Shown here: positions 44,121 through 52,364 of the stretch, piece after piece
Position numbering within the stretch: the stretch's first letter is position 1
Layout of the letters: every line of letters begins with the position of its first letter
Source: an uncultured Selenomonadales bacterium
Lineage (GTDB): Bacteria > Bacillota > Negativicutes > Selenomonadales > Selenomonadaceae
NCBI GenBank assembly: GCA_900315155.1
Contig: OMYB01000006.1
Coordinates: forward strand, 1-64,000
Direction of reading: 5' to 3'
DNA length: 64,000 nt
Position numbers and translations under genes: made by a program
Notes under the pieces: generated by a model
Told to the model about the DNA's origin: nothing
The model's input: only the letters and a program-made list of their open reading frames with translations
The model's database searches: none

Positions 44121-44765
44121 ATGGCTCATTTAATGGATATGGTGCTGCAAATGCTGGCCGGCACGCAGGTCACGCTGGAAATTTTCCTGCTGACGTTCGT
44201 GCTCGTGCTGCCACTCGGGCTGCTCGCAGCGCTCGGACGTATCTCCAGCTGGCGGCTGGTAAACGGCGTACTGGAGTTTTACATATGGATTATGCGCGGC
44301 ACGCCGCTCATGCTGCAGCTCCTGTTCGTCTACTTCGCCCTGCCGATGATTGGCATCAAACTGCCAGATATCGCGGCGGCGCTCCTGGCCTTTACGCTCA
44401 ACTACACGGCGTACTTTGCGGAGATTTTCCGCGCAGGCATTCAGGCCGTGCCGAAAGGCCAGTACGAAGCGGCGCACATGCTGGGTATGACGCGCACGCA
44501 GACGATGTGGCGCATCGTCATCCCGCAGATGATCCGCAACGTGCTGCCGCCGATGAGCAACGAGACGATCAACCTCGTCAAGGATACGTCGCTCATCTAC
44601 ATCTTGGCTATGAACGATTTGCTGCGCGTGGCGCGCAGTATTGTGCAGCGCGAGTTTGATATGACACCGTTTGTCGTGGCCGCTGTGTTCTACCTGGCCA
44701 TGACGCTCGTGCTGACTTGGGGCTTCAAGCGCCTCGAGCGGCATTACGGCCGTTACGTGCAGTGA
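44121..44765 (+). CDS. Polar amino acid ABC permease
   Basis: 214 residues, about five membrane helices, HEQRO/HisM-type: [20 protein letters not shown] and the EAA loop [21 protein letters not shown] (key part [11 protein letters not shown]). Starts 30 bp after the binding protein; probably homodimeric since only one permease is present. Confidence 0.9.
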   Translation: MAHLMDMVLQMLAGTQVTLEIFLLTFVLVLPLGLLAALGRISSWRLVNGVLEFYIWIMRGTPLMLQLLFVYFALPMIGIKLPDIAAALLAFTLNYTAYFAEIFRAGIQAVPKGQYEAAHMLGMTRTQTMWRIVIPQMIRNVLPPMSNETINLVKDTSLIYILAMNDLLRVARSIVQREFDMTPFVVAAVFYLAMTLVLTWGFKRLERHYGRYVQ

Positions 44766-44778
44766 GGAGGGTGAGGTT

Positions 44779-45588
44779 ATGTCGTTACTCATGCGTAAAG
44801 CGTCTGCGCAGGCGCAACCGACGAACGCGGCGCACATGGTCTACATGATGAATATCCGCAAAGCCTACAATGGCAAGCCAGTACTCAAGGACATCAACCT
44901 GACCGTGGAAAAAGGCGACGTGCTCGCGATTATCGGGCCGAGCGGCTCGGGCAAATCAACGCTCTTGCGCTGTCTCTGTCACCTCGAAAGCATAGACGAC
45001 GGCTATATTGGCGTCGTGGGCCGCACGTATGCGAGTCAGGACGACGTGGGCACTGTCTCCTATGTAGAGGGGCGCAATGAGCGCGAAATCCTCAGCCACA
45101 TGGGCATGGTGTTCCAGCAGTTCAACCTGTTCCCGCACATGACGGTGCTCGAGAACCTCATGGAGGCGCCCGTACACGTCAAGAAAATGCCCAAGGCCGA
45201 AGCGCAGACGGTGGCCATGAACATGCTCACGAAAGTGGGCCTTGCTGATCACCGTGACGCCTACCCGGCACAGCTCTCGGGCGGTCAACAGCAGCGCGTG
45301 GCCATCGCGCGGGCGCTGTGCATGCATCCCGATATCATGCTGTTCGACGAGCCGACGTCGGCGCTGGATCCGGAGCTCACAGGCGAGGTACTGCGCACGA
45401 TGCGCCAACTCGCCGACGAGCACATGACGATGCTCGTCGTCACGCATGAGATGCAGTTTGCCCGTGAGGTCGCGAGCCAGGTTATGTTTATGGCCGATGG
45501 CGTTGTCGTCGAAAAGGGAACGCCGGATCAGATTTTCGACCATCCCCGGGAAGCGCGTACGAAAGCCTTCCTTAGCAATCGACTCTGA
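44779..45588 (+). CDS. Polar amino acid ABC ATPase
   Basis: 269 residues. Walker [13 protein letters not shown], signature [15 protein letters not shown], Walker [16 protein letters not shown]-loop VTHEM. Compared with GlnQ/HisP there is an insert of about 20 residues after the Walker A helix ([16 protein letters not shown]). An N-terminal extension of about 20 residues precedes the domain. Completes the transporter cassette. Confidence 0.9.
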   Translation: MSLLMRKASAQAQPTNAAHMVYMMNIRKAYNGKPVLKDINLTVEKGDVLAIIGPSGSGKSTLLRCLCHLESIDDGYIGVVGRTYASQDDVGTVSYVEGRNEREILSHMGMVFQQFNLFPHMTVLENLMEAPVHVKKMPKAEAQTVAMNMLTKVGLADHRDAYPAQLSGGQQQRVAIARALCMHPDIMLFDEPTSALDPELTGEVLRTMRQLADEHMTMLVVTHEMQFAREVASQVMFMADGVVVEKGTPDQIFDHPREARTKAFLSNRL

Positions 45589-45605
45589 TGGTTTGCCTAT
45601 TCCCT

Positions 45606-45634
45606 TTGAAATTTTTCCTCTGTCCTGTTATAGT
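45606..45634 (+). promoter_or_regulatory. Promoter of gloA
   Basis: TTGAAA (45606-45611), 17-bp spacer, TATAGT (45629-45634). Confidence 0.75.
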
Positions 45635-45683
45635 AGGGGCAGAGGTTTTTTGTGCCGAATGGAAGGCAGAAAGGGAGGAAAAA

Positions 45684-46049
45684 ATGAAATTCAAGTTTGC
45701 TCATAACAACTTCAACGTACTCGATTTGGAGAAGAGCCTGAAGTTTTATCAGGAAGCGCTCGGCTTTCAGGAGTCGCACCGCCTGGAGATGCCGGATTTT
45801 ACCCTTGTATATCTCAGTGATGGCGGTCAGACGCCGCACGAGCTGGAGCTCACGTGGCTGAAGGGACGCACGAAGCCATACGATCTCGGCGAGGATGAGT
45901 TCCACCTGGCCGTCACGGTGGACGATATCACTGCGGCGCACAAGCATCACGAGGAGATGGGCTGCATCTGCTACGAGAATCCGGCCATGGGAATCTACTT
46001 TATCCATGATCCCGATAACTACTGGATTGAGATCCTGCCGCAGAAGTAA
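45684..46049 (+). CDS. gloA: Lactoylglutathione lyase-like VOC protein
   Basis: 121 residues from ATG 45684 (GGGAGGAAAAA). Glyoxalase I-like: N-terminal His in KFAHNNFNVLDLEKS, HELELTWLKGR, FHLAVTVDD and C-terminal Glu in YWIEILPQ give the metal-binding His/Glu/His/Glu set. Detoxifies methylglyoxal hemithioacetal, although the thiol in these anaerobes may not be glutathione. Own promoter, independent of neighbours. Confidence 0.85.
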   Translation: MKFKFAHNNFNVLDLEKSLKFYQEALGFQESHRLEMPDFTLVYLSDGGQTPHELELTWLKGRTKPYDLGEDEFHLAVTVDDITAAHKHHEEMGCICYENPAMGIYFIHDPDNYWIEILPQK

Positions 46050-46107
46050 AGCTCTGTGATTTTTTATCCATGTTTTCATGTATGCCTGTATACATTGTTT
46101 CGTGGCG

Positions 46108-46136
46108 TTGACATGTGACCCAAAGTATACTATACT
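46108..46136 (+). promoter_or_regulatory. Promoter of amtB-glnK
   Basis: TTGACA (46108-46113), 17-bp spacer, TATACT (46131-46136). Confidence 0.88.
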
Positions 46137-46153
46137 TTAAGCCATCAGATAGA

Positions 46154-46200
46154 GGCAACGAAGCCCCAGCGAATCCGGTACCAGATTCGTGGGGCTTTTT
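46154..46200 (+). promoter_or_regulatory. ANTAR-type antiterminator unit 1 of amtB
   Basis: Hexaloop hairpin GGC-AACGAA-GCC (46154-46165; A1, A2, G4). Its 3' part begins the terminator AGCCCC-A-GCGAATC ... GATTCGT-GGGGCT followed by TTTTT (to 46200). Confidence 0.82.
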
Positions 46201-46241
46201 CTGTTCTCAGAAGTCTCTCTGATTGTCTGTCAAAAGCTGAA

Positions 46242-46308
46242 AGGACAAAGGCGTCCTGCACTGCGGCGATTTCTTTTCGAGGAGATCGCCGGGAGCAGGG
46301 CGCCTTTT
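46242..46308 (+). promoter_or_regulatory. ANTAR-type antiterminator unit 2 of amtB
   Basis: A second hexaloop hairpin AGGAC-AAAGGC-GTCCT (46242-46257; A1, A2, G4) overlaps a second terminator. AAGGCGTCCTGC (46248-46259) pairs with GCAGGGCGCCTT (46295-46306) around GGCGAT/ATCGCC, then TTTT. It lies in series with unit 1, so transcription must pass two gates before amtB. Confidence 0.82.
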
Positions 46309-46367
46309 CTGTTCAGCAGAAATCATTATTCTTCCTAAAATACGTACATGTGAAAGGATGGTTCCCT

Positions 46368-47678
46368 ATGATCGATTCGGGCGATACCGCGTGGGTGCTC
46401 ATCAGTGCAGCCCTCGTCTTTATCATGACACCTGGTCTTGGATTCTTCTACGGCGGCATGGTTCGCAGCAAGAACGTACTCACGACCATTATGCAGAGTT
46501 TCTTCATCGTCGCGATGATTTCCGTGGAATGGGTGCTCCTCGGTTACGCGATGACCTTCGGTACCGATATCAACGGTTTTATCGGTGCTCTCGATAAGGT
46601 CGGCCTCGCGGGCGTCGGCATGAACGTGATCGAAAATGGCACGATCCCGGAGCTCGCTTTTGTGGCTTTCCAGTGCATGTTCGCCGTCATCACGCCGGCG
46701 CTCATCACGGGTGCTTTCGCTGAGCGCGTGAAGTTCGCCGGATTTACGTTCTTTATCCTGCTCTGGGCGATCTTCATTTATAACCCGATGGCTCACTGGG
46801 TATGGGGCGGCGGTTTCCTCGCCCAGCTCGGTGCACTGGACTTCGCAGGCGGCCTCGTCATCCACATCCTTTCCGGTGTCTCCGGTCTCACGATCTGCCT
46901 GCTGCTCGGCCATCGCCGTGGCTATGGCAAGCTTGCTATGATTCCGCATAACGTGCCGATGATCGTACTCGGCGCAACGCTTCTCTGGTTTGGCTGGTTC
47001 GGCTTCAATGCGGGCAGCGCACTCGGTGCCAATGCCCTGGCAGCAAATGCTTTCGTCGCTACGCAGGCAGCGGCAGCCGCAGCTACGGTGGCCTGGGTCG
47101 TTGTCGAGTGGCGTGTCACGGGTAAGCCGACCGTGCTCGGTGCAGCTTCCGGCTGTATCGCCGGCCTCGTCGCAATCACGCCGGCAGCCGGTTTCGTTGC
47201 TCCGCTTCCTTCCGTGATCATCGGCGCTGTCGGTGGCGTCATCTGCTATTTCGCTGTCTCGGTTCTCAAAGTCAAGCTCGGTTACGATGATTCGCTCGAT
47301 GCTTTTGGTATCCATGGTATCGGCGGTACCTGGGGCTCCATCGCCACGGGTCTCTGGGCTACGACGGCCGTCAATCCGGATGGCGCAAACGGCCTGTTCT
47401 ACGGCGAGACGCATCTGCTCTTTGCCCAGGTGGTTTCCGTCATCGTTGCTTATGCACTGGGCATCGTGGGTTCCTACATTTTGTTCAAGATCGTCAACCA
47501 CTTCACGGCGATGCGTGCCGATGAGGCAGAGGAAATCAGCGGTCTCGATGTCGTGGAGCATGGTGAGCGCGGCTATGCACGTTCCGTTCTCACGGGCAGC
47601 CCGCTGGCAGGAAGTCTCGAGTCCTCTGACGAAATGTTAGCACAGACGGTGATGGGACTGAATCCAGAGAAAGGTTGA
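46368..47678 (+). CDS. amtB: Ammonium transporter AmtB
   Basis: 436 residues, about 11 helices, from ATG 46368 (GAAAGGA). The family signature TPGLGFFYGGMVRSKN is near the N-terminus; the twin pore histidines lie in PMAHWVWGGG and DAFGIHGIGGTWGS. Conducts ammonium across the inner membrane and is normally blocked by GlnK when nitrogen is ample. glnK follows by 9 bp. The 318-bp gap upstream holds a promoter and two tandem antiterminator units. Confidence 0.96.
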   Translation: MIDSGDTAWVLISAALVFIMTPGLGFFYGGMVRSKNVLTTIMQSFFIVAMISVEWVLLGYAMTFGTDINGFIGALDKVGLAGVGMNVIENGTIPELAFVAFQCMFAVITPALITGAFAERVKFAGFTFFILLWAIFIYNPMAHWVWGGGFLAQLGALDFAGGLVIHILSGVSGLTICLLLGHRRGYGKLAMIPHNVPMIVLGATLLWFGWFGFNAGSALGANALAANAFVATQAAAAAATVAWVVVEWRVTGKPTVLGAASGCIAGLVAITPAAGFVAPLPSVIIGAVGGVICYFAVSVLKVKLGYDDSLDAFGIHGIGGTWGSIATGLWATTAVNPDGANGLFYGETHLLFAQVVSVIVAYALGIVGSYILFKIVNHFTAMRADEAEEISGLDVVEHGERGYARSVLTGSPLAGSLESSDEMLAQTVMGLNPEKG

Positions 47679-47687
47679 TGAAGCATT

Positions 47688-48062
47688 ATGTCACTGACAA
47701 AAATTGAAATCATTACCCGCTCCAGCAAGCTCGATGAGCTCAAGGACGCTCTCAACAGCATCGGCGTGCTCGGCATGACGGTCAGCCAGGTCTTTGGCTG
47801 TGGCCTGCAGAAAGGCCATCAGGAGGTCTACCGCGGCCGTACCTATGACATCAATCTCGTACCGAAGATCAAAGTCGAGACGATTGTCTGCGAGATTCCT
47901 GTCGAAAAGGTCCTCGAGACGGCACAGAAGGTCCTGCGCACGGGCCAGTTCGGCGATGGTAAGATCTTCGTCATCCCGCTCAGCGATGCCGTGCGCATCC
48001 GCACAGGCCAGCGCGGCGAGGATGCCATCAAGGATATCCCGGGGGAGAAGCCGCAGCGCTGA
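47688..48062 (+). CDS. glnK: PII protein GlnK
   Basis: 124 residues. Canonical PII: KIEIITRSSKLDELKDAL, T-loop GLQKGHQEVYRGRTYDINLVPK with the conserved Tyr (residue 53, equivalent to Tyr51), and GDGKIFVIPLSDAVRIRTGQRG. Plugs AmtB and senses 2-oxoglutarate, ATP and ADP. Distinct from the two NifI-like PII proteins at 28110 and 28455. A terminator follows. Confidence 0.95.
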   Translation: MSLTKIEIITRSSKLDELKDALNSIGVLGMTVSQVFGCGLQKGHQEVYRGRTYDINLVPKIKVETIVCEIPVEKVLETAQKVLRTGQFGDGKIFVIPLSDAVRIRTGQRGEDAIKDIPGEKPQR

Positions 48063-48088
48063 TCCCTTCCCCCATACCCCTTTCTTTC

Positions 48089-48129
48089 GGTCTCTCTCCT
48101 GTCAGCATGATGGGAGGGAGGCCTTTTTT
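48089..48129 (+). terminator. Intrinsic terminator of amtB-glnK
   Basis: Stem GGTCTCTCTCC/GGAGGGAGGCC (two wobbles), 13-nt loop, six Ts. Confidence 0.88.
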
Positions 48130-48299
48130 ATGGGCTTTTGCAGATTTCGGCATTGGGAGAGAAAAATCTTTTTTTCAGGCAGGGATTTACGCATTCCATC
48201 GCGAACAAGTTAATATCAGGGCTAATAGTATCCTCATGACGGAAACGCGAGGGTGTTCCGCGTGGGGTAACGGAAATAAAGAGAAGCAGGTGAGCATTT

Positions 48300-49163
48300 G
48301 TGGAAAAGGTCAAAGTAATGATCGTAGACGATTCGAAGGTCAGTCGTGCGATGTTGAAAGGGAGCCTGTCCAAAACCAATTTTGAAGTGGTTGCCATGGC
48401 AAAAAATGCTGCGGAAGCCGTGCAGATGTACGAGCAGTTCAATCCAGCCGTCGTGACGATGGATATGAATCTGCCGGATGCAGACGGCATCGAATGCAGC
48501 CAGCGCATCCATCAGATCGATCCGGACGCCAAGATCGTCATGATCAGTGCGATGAAGGATGCCAGCCTTGTGGCGCGGGGCCGCGATGCCGGGATCAGCG
48601 CGTTCTTGCAGAAGCCGGTCAGCATGAATGACCTCATCGATACGCTGATGATTCTCTGCCAAAACAAGGCAGGCAAGGTGGCTGTGCTTCGCGAATCGTA
48701 TGCCAAGCCGTTCCTGCGCGCTCTGCAGCAGGGCCTGTTCAGCCTCGTCGGCGTGCACAGCGAGACGACGCTCGAGCTGGATGACCGCCGTTTTGTCGAT
48801 GTCAGCGGCGTGGCCGTTATCATCGGCCTTACGGGCTATCCGGTCGGCCGTGCCATCGTCTACATGGGCGAGGATACGATGAAGAAATTCTGCATGATTA
48901 TGCTTGACAAGGATAGTCTCGAGGATGTCACGGAGGATGAAGCCAGCGACTCGGTCGAGGAGGCGGCAAACATCATTGTGGGCCGCGGTGTCTCGAATAT
49001 CAACGATGTATTCAAGGATAAGGAAATCCGCATTACGCCTCCGGGCACGATCTGCGGTACGGATATCCGTATCGCCAGCCCGAAGCTGACGACTTTCCGC
49101 ATCACCGCGAAGACCAGGATCGGTGACATCAATATGAATATCGGTTTTGCGGAAGGAGAATGA
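48300..49163 (+). CDS. CheY receiver - CheX phosphatase fusion
   Basis: 287 residues; GTG 48300 behind AGGTGAG. A receiver domain lies at about 1-122 (MIVDDSKVSRAML, phospho-Asp in VVTMDMNLPDADG, LQKPVSM). A CheX-type domain (about 130-287) carries the Glu-x-x-Asn dephosphorylation motif in VEEAANIIVG. A receiver joined to its own phosphatase suggests a self-resetting or phosphate-sink regulator. It heads a chemotaxis group with CheX and an MCP. No promoter of note in the 170-bp gap upstream. Confidence 0.85.
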   Translation: MEKVKVMIVDDSKVSRAMLKGSLSKTNFEVVAMAKNAAEAVQMYEQFNPAVVTMDMNLPDADGIECSQRIHQIDPDAKIVMISAMKDASLVARGRDAGISAFLQKPVSMNDLIDTLMILCQNKAGKVAVLRESYAKPFLRALQQGLFSLVGVHSETTLELDDRRFVDVSGVAVIIGLTGYPVGRAIVYMGEDTMKKFCMIMLDKDSLEDVTEDEASDSVEEAANIIVGRGVSNINDVFKDKEIRITPPGTICGTDIRIASPKLTTFRITAKTRIGDINMNIGFAEGE

Positions 49164-49167
49164 TACG

Positions 49168-49632
49168 ATGGATGCAAAATTAGTCAATCCTTTCGTTGAC
49201 GCTTTCACGACCGTCATGCCGCAGATGGGATTCCCGCCTCCACAGCGGGCGAATATGGGCGTGCGCGATCAGAACGTAAAGGGCCTGGGCGTGTCTGTCA
49301 TCGTAGGCTTTACGAAACAGCTGCGTGGCAATGTCGTCTATAACATGGACATCGAGACGGCGAAATTCATCGCTTCGACCATGATGATGGGCATGCCGGT
49401 AGCGGAGTTCGATGCGATGGCACAGAGCGCGATTTCAGAAATGAGTAATATGCTGACGGCGAATGCGGCGACGAACCTGACGGGAATGGGGCTCGAAGTC
49501 GATATCTCGACGCCGTCGCTCTCCATCGGTAATTCGTTCCAGGTGAAGATTGCCGATGGGAAATATTTATCGGTGGATATGGATCTGGGGGGCCATACCG
49601 TCGAGATCGATATTGCCGTCGATCAGTCGTAA
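49168..49632 (+). CDS. cheX: CheX-family chemotaxis phosphatase
   Basis: 154 residues from ATG 49168 (GAAGGAGA). Full CheX domain with the catalytic Glu-Met-Ser-Asn in AISEMSNMLTANAATN (E..N pattern). Dephosphorylates CheY-P. Four bases after the CheY-CheX fusion, so co-translated; the two CheX domains may form a dimer. Confidence 0.88.
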   Translation: MDAKLVNPFVDAFTTVMPQMGFPPPQRANMGVRDQNVKGLGVSVIVGFTKQLRGNVVYNMDIETAKFIASTMMMGMPVAEFDAMAQSAISEMSNMLTANAATNLTGMGLEVDISTPSLSIGNSFQVKIADGKYLSVDMDLGGHTVEIDIAVDQS

Positions 49633-49720
49633 TCAGGAAATATGGGGAAAAATTGAGGATAGGATGGATAGGATGTTCAGGGGGATTGAGATGATAAGAG
49701 AGTAAGGGAGGAATGGCTCT

Positions 49721-51733
49721 ATGAAAATGAATAGTTTGAGGACGAAGTTCCTTGCCGGTTTCCTGCCCCTTCTTGTGGGCAGTTTTGCCGTGTTTTTTGC
49801 CATCAGCTACTATATGTCGAGTTCGGCACTGTTCCGCGATGTGGATCAGTTATCGATGCAGATCGGGCAGACGACGGCAGCCAGCATTGAACGGGATTTC
49901 CAGGGCAATGAAATCATGCTCGAAGCCCTTTCCAGGGATAATGCTATTGTCCATGGTACGCATGAGCAGCGCCTGGCTGTGCTTCAGGAGGTGCAGCAGG
50001 CGCACCCGGGAAACTTCACGATGGTCGCGTTCATGGACCTCAACGGTCAGGCGTTCAACGAGAAGGATAAGGCCATGGACCGCGCGAGCCGCGAATATTT
50101 CAAGGCGGTCAAGAATACGAAGAAGCCGTATATGACGGGGCCGTCCGTATCGGGGACGAGTGGGAAGCTCATCACGATTATCTGCTATCCGGTCCTCGAT
50201 AATGGCGAGCTCGTCGGTATGGTCTATGGCACGAAGGAACTGGACGCCATTTCCGATATGGTCGGCCAGATCAAGTTTATGGAAACCGGACGTGTTTTCG
50301 TCGCCGATCAGGGCGGTATCGTACTCGCCTATGCGCAGAGCCCGGAGGATGTCGGAAAGCTTGACCTCACGAAGACGCAGCAGGAAAGCAAGACCATCGA
50401 CAAGGCTCTCGTAGAGGGCTTTACGGAGGCCATGGAGCAGGGCAGGCAGGTCCAGAAGGATTATAGGACGTCCGCAGGCGTAGACTCGCAGGCGATCATG
50501 ACGCCGATTCATCTGGCCAACCGCAACTGGGTAGCCGTGTCGGTTGCACCGAAATCGGAAATCCGTGCCGACGCCTACCGGCTCATCAAGGTGATGTCTG
50601 TCGTTGGCATCATCATGATCCTCGGTATTGCTGCGGTTATCTGGTATGTTGGCAAGCTGATGTGCGATCCGGTTGTTGCTCTGCGCGATGAGTGCAAATT
50701 CCTCACCAGCGGGGATTTGCGCCATCGCGACATGGACATGGATCGCAACGATGAGCTCGGAGAGCTCGCACATGGTTTTGCCGAGATGCGCGGCACGATC
50801 CGCCGCCTGATCACGGAGATTTCCAAGAATGCGCAGAAGGTTTCCGCCTCGGCAGAGGAGCTGACGGCAGCATCGCATCAGACGGCAGACGCCTCGACGC
50901 ATGTCGCACAGACGATGATCGACATGACGGAAGGCATGTCGAGACAGTCCGAGGCAGCGACGAATGCGGAACAGGCTGCCCAAAATATCGCTGAGAAGTC
51001 GGAGAATGTCTCGAACAACTCGCAGGCACTCGCAGCGGTTACGGGCATGACGGTCGACAGCGTCCAGCTGGGCCACGATTCTATCGGCGATGTGGTCAAG
51101 GCTATGGATCGCATCAGCCAGAGTACCGAGACGGTCAAGCAGGTGGTCAATAAGCTCGACACAAACTCCGAAAAGATCGGCGAAATCATCGGCATGATTT
51201 CGAATATCGCGGAGCAGACGAACCTGCTCGCGCTCAACGCCGCTATCGAGGCAGCGCGTGCTGGTGAGGCCGGCCGCGGTTTTGCCGTCGTTGCGGATGA
51301 GGTCCGCAAGCTTGCCGAGGAGAGTGCTGCATCGACGCAGCAGATCGCAGAGCTCGTGACGACCATCCAGACGGATGTGCAGGATGCCGTTGCGGCGAGC
51401 GAGGAGAGCGTCGGCAATGTCCAGGAAAGCCGCAGCTCCGTACAGCACGCCGATGAGATCTTCGAGTCGATCCGCGTTTCGATCCAGGCGCTTTCTGAGG
51501 GCGTCAATGACGTTTCAAGACTCATGGGAGAGGTCGCCGAGGACACGCAGCAGACGAAGCAGGCGGTCAACGAGATCAAGTCTATCAGTGAGCATAATGC
51601 CGAGCAGGCTCAGTCCGTCTCGGCAACGACGGAGGAGCAGTCGGCATCGAGTGAGGAAATCGCTTCGGCGACGAACGAACTCGCTAAGCAGGCGATGAAT
51701 CTGCAGGAAGAAGTCTCGAACTTCCAGATTTGA
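49721..51733 (+). CDS. Methyl-accepting chemotaxis protein (dCache)
   Basis: 670 residues. TM1 at about 10-30, a periplasmic sensor of dCache_1 type (about 35-285; AREYF-type [34 protein letters not shown]), TM2 at about 288-310, HAMP, then a cytoplasmic signalling hairpin with tip [33 protein letters not shown] (key part [19 protein letters not shown]). dCache sensors of this kind often bind amino acids or carboxylates. Follows cheX by 88 bp. Confidence 0.93.
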   Translation: MKMNSLRTKFLAGFLPLLVGSFAVFFAISYYMSSSALFRDVDQLSMQIGQTTAASIERDFQGNEIMLEALSRDNAIVHGTHEQRLAVLQEVQQAHPGNFTMVAFMDLNGQAFNEKDKAMDRASREYFKAVKNTKKPYMTGPSVSGTSGKLITIICYPVLDNGELVGMVYGTKELDAISDMVGQIKFMETGRVFVADQGGIVLAYAQSPEDVGKLDLTKTQQESKTIDKALVEGFTEAMEQGRQVQKDYRTSAGVDSQAIMTPIHLANRNWVAVSVAPKSEIRADAYRLIKVMSVVGIIMILGIAAVIWYVGKLMCDPVVALRDECKFLTSGDLRHRDMDMDRNDELGELAHGFAEMRGTIRRLITEISKNAQKVSASAEELTAASHQTADASTHVAQTMIDMTEGMSRQSEAATNAEQAAQNIAEKSENVSNNSQALAAVTGMTVDSVQLGHDSIGDVVKAMDRISQSTETVKQVVNKLDTNSEKIGEIIGMISNIAEQTNLLALNAAIEAARAGEAGRGFAVVADEVRKLAEESAASTQQIAELVTTIQTDVQDAVAASEESVGNVQESRSSVQHADEIFESIRVSIQALSEGVNDVSRLMGEVAEDTQQTKQAVNEIKSISEHNAEQAQSVSATTEEQSASSEEIASATNELAKQAMNLQEEVSNFQI

Positions 51734-51751
51734 TGGTTACAGGTATATATA

Positions 51752-51779
51752 GGCATCGCTTTCGGGCGGTGCCTTTTTT
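51752..51779 (+). terminator. Intrinsic terminator after the MCP
   Basis: GGCATCGC-TTTCGG-GCGGTGCC (one wobble) followed by six Ts. Confidence 0.88.
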
Positions 51780-51810
51780 GTGCGCTGGGAAATTTTTAGT
51801 AAAATTCCTG

Positions 51811-51839
51811 TTGGCAAAAGGGCATGGCTTCGTTATAAT
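51811..51839 (+). promoter_or_regulatory. Promoter of the ywiB-argS unit
   Basis: TTGGCA (51811-51816), 17-bp spacer, TATAAT (51834-51839). Confidence 0.85.
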
Positions 51840-51876
51840 AGAAACAGTATTGATTTTTTCAGGAGGGGGCAGAATC

Positions 51877-52335
51877 TTGGCAGAGATGCATCGTGTAATC
51901 GTGCGCGTTACGGGCTCGCAGCGGGATGAGAGCGGCGAGCAGGATACCATCCGCATGATGGCGGAAGGGCGTCACTATTTCCGCAATGGAAAGCATTATG
52001 TGCTCTACGATGAAAAGGACCTTACCGGTGAGAAGGGGGATAAGACCTCCACCGTGCTGAAGATTGGTCCGGAGAGCGTGACGCTCCTGCGCCAGGGCGC
52101 GGTTGTCCAGCGCCAGCATTTCGCTGAGGGAGAGGAGAGCAAGGGAGACTACCAGACTCCATATGGTACGCTCCAGCTTTCTTTCCACACGGACAAGCTC
52201 GATATCGACTACGGCACGGTTGCCGGTACCGTCGATGTCGGGTTTGCCCTGGCGGTGAATGGGCAGCATCGGAGTGACAACACGCTGCATATCGAGGTCA
52301 CGAGTGCCCCGGAGGACAAGCATAAGCTGAATTGA
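51877..52335 (+). CDS. DUF1934 (YwiB-like) beta-barrel protein
   Basis: 152 residues if started at TTG 51877 behind AGGAGGGGGC; ATG 51886 is the alternative. Matches DUF1934/YwiB: HRVIVRVTGSQ, GKHYVLYDEKDL, TLLRQGAVVQRQHFAEGE and TPYGTLQLSFHT. Calycin-like small barrel of unknown ligand, commonly found next to argS in Firmicutes. argS starts 29 bp later. Confidence 0.82.
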   Translation: MAEMHRVIVRVTGSQRDESGEQDTIRMMAEGRHYFRNGKHYVLYDEKDLTGEKGDKTSTVLKIGPESVTLLRQGAVVQRQHFAEGEESKGDYQTPYGTLQLSFHTDKLDIDYGTVAGTVDVGFALAVNGQHRSDNTLHIEVTSAPEDKHKLN

Positions 52336-52364
52336 CTGAAATGAAATCAGGGAGGAACGATTTC

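Noticed and set aside
48300..49163. ANTAR antiterminator protein that would control the leaders
   Set aside because: It has an N-terminal receiver domain like many ANTAR regulators, but the C-terminal part is a CheX domain with the Glu-x-x-Asn motif, not the three-helix ANTAR domain.
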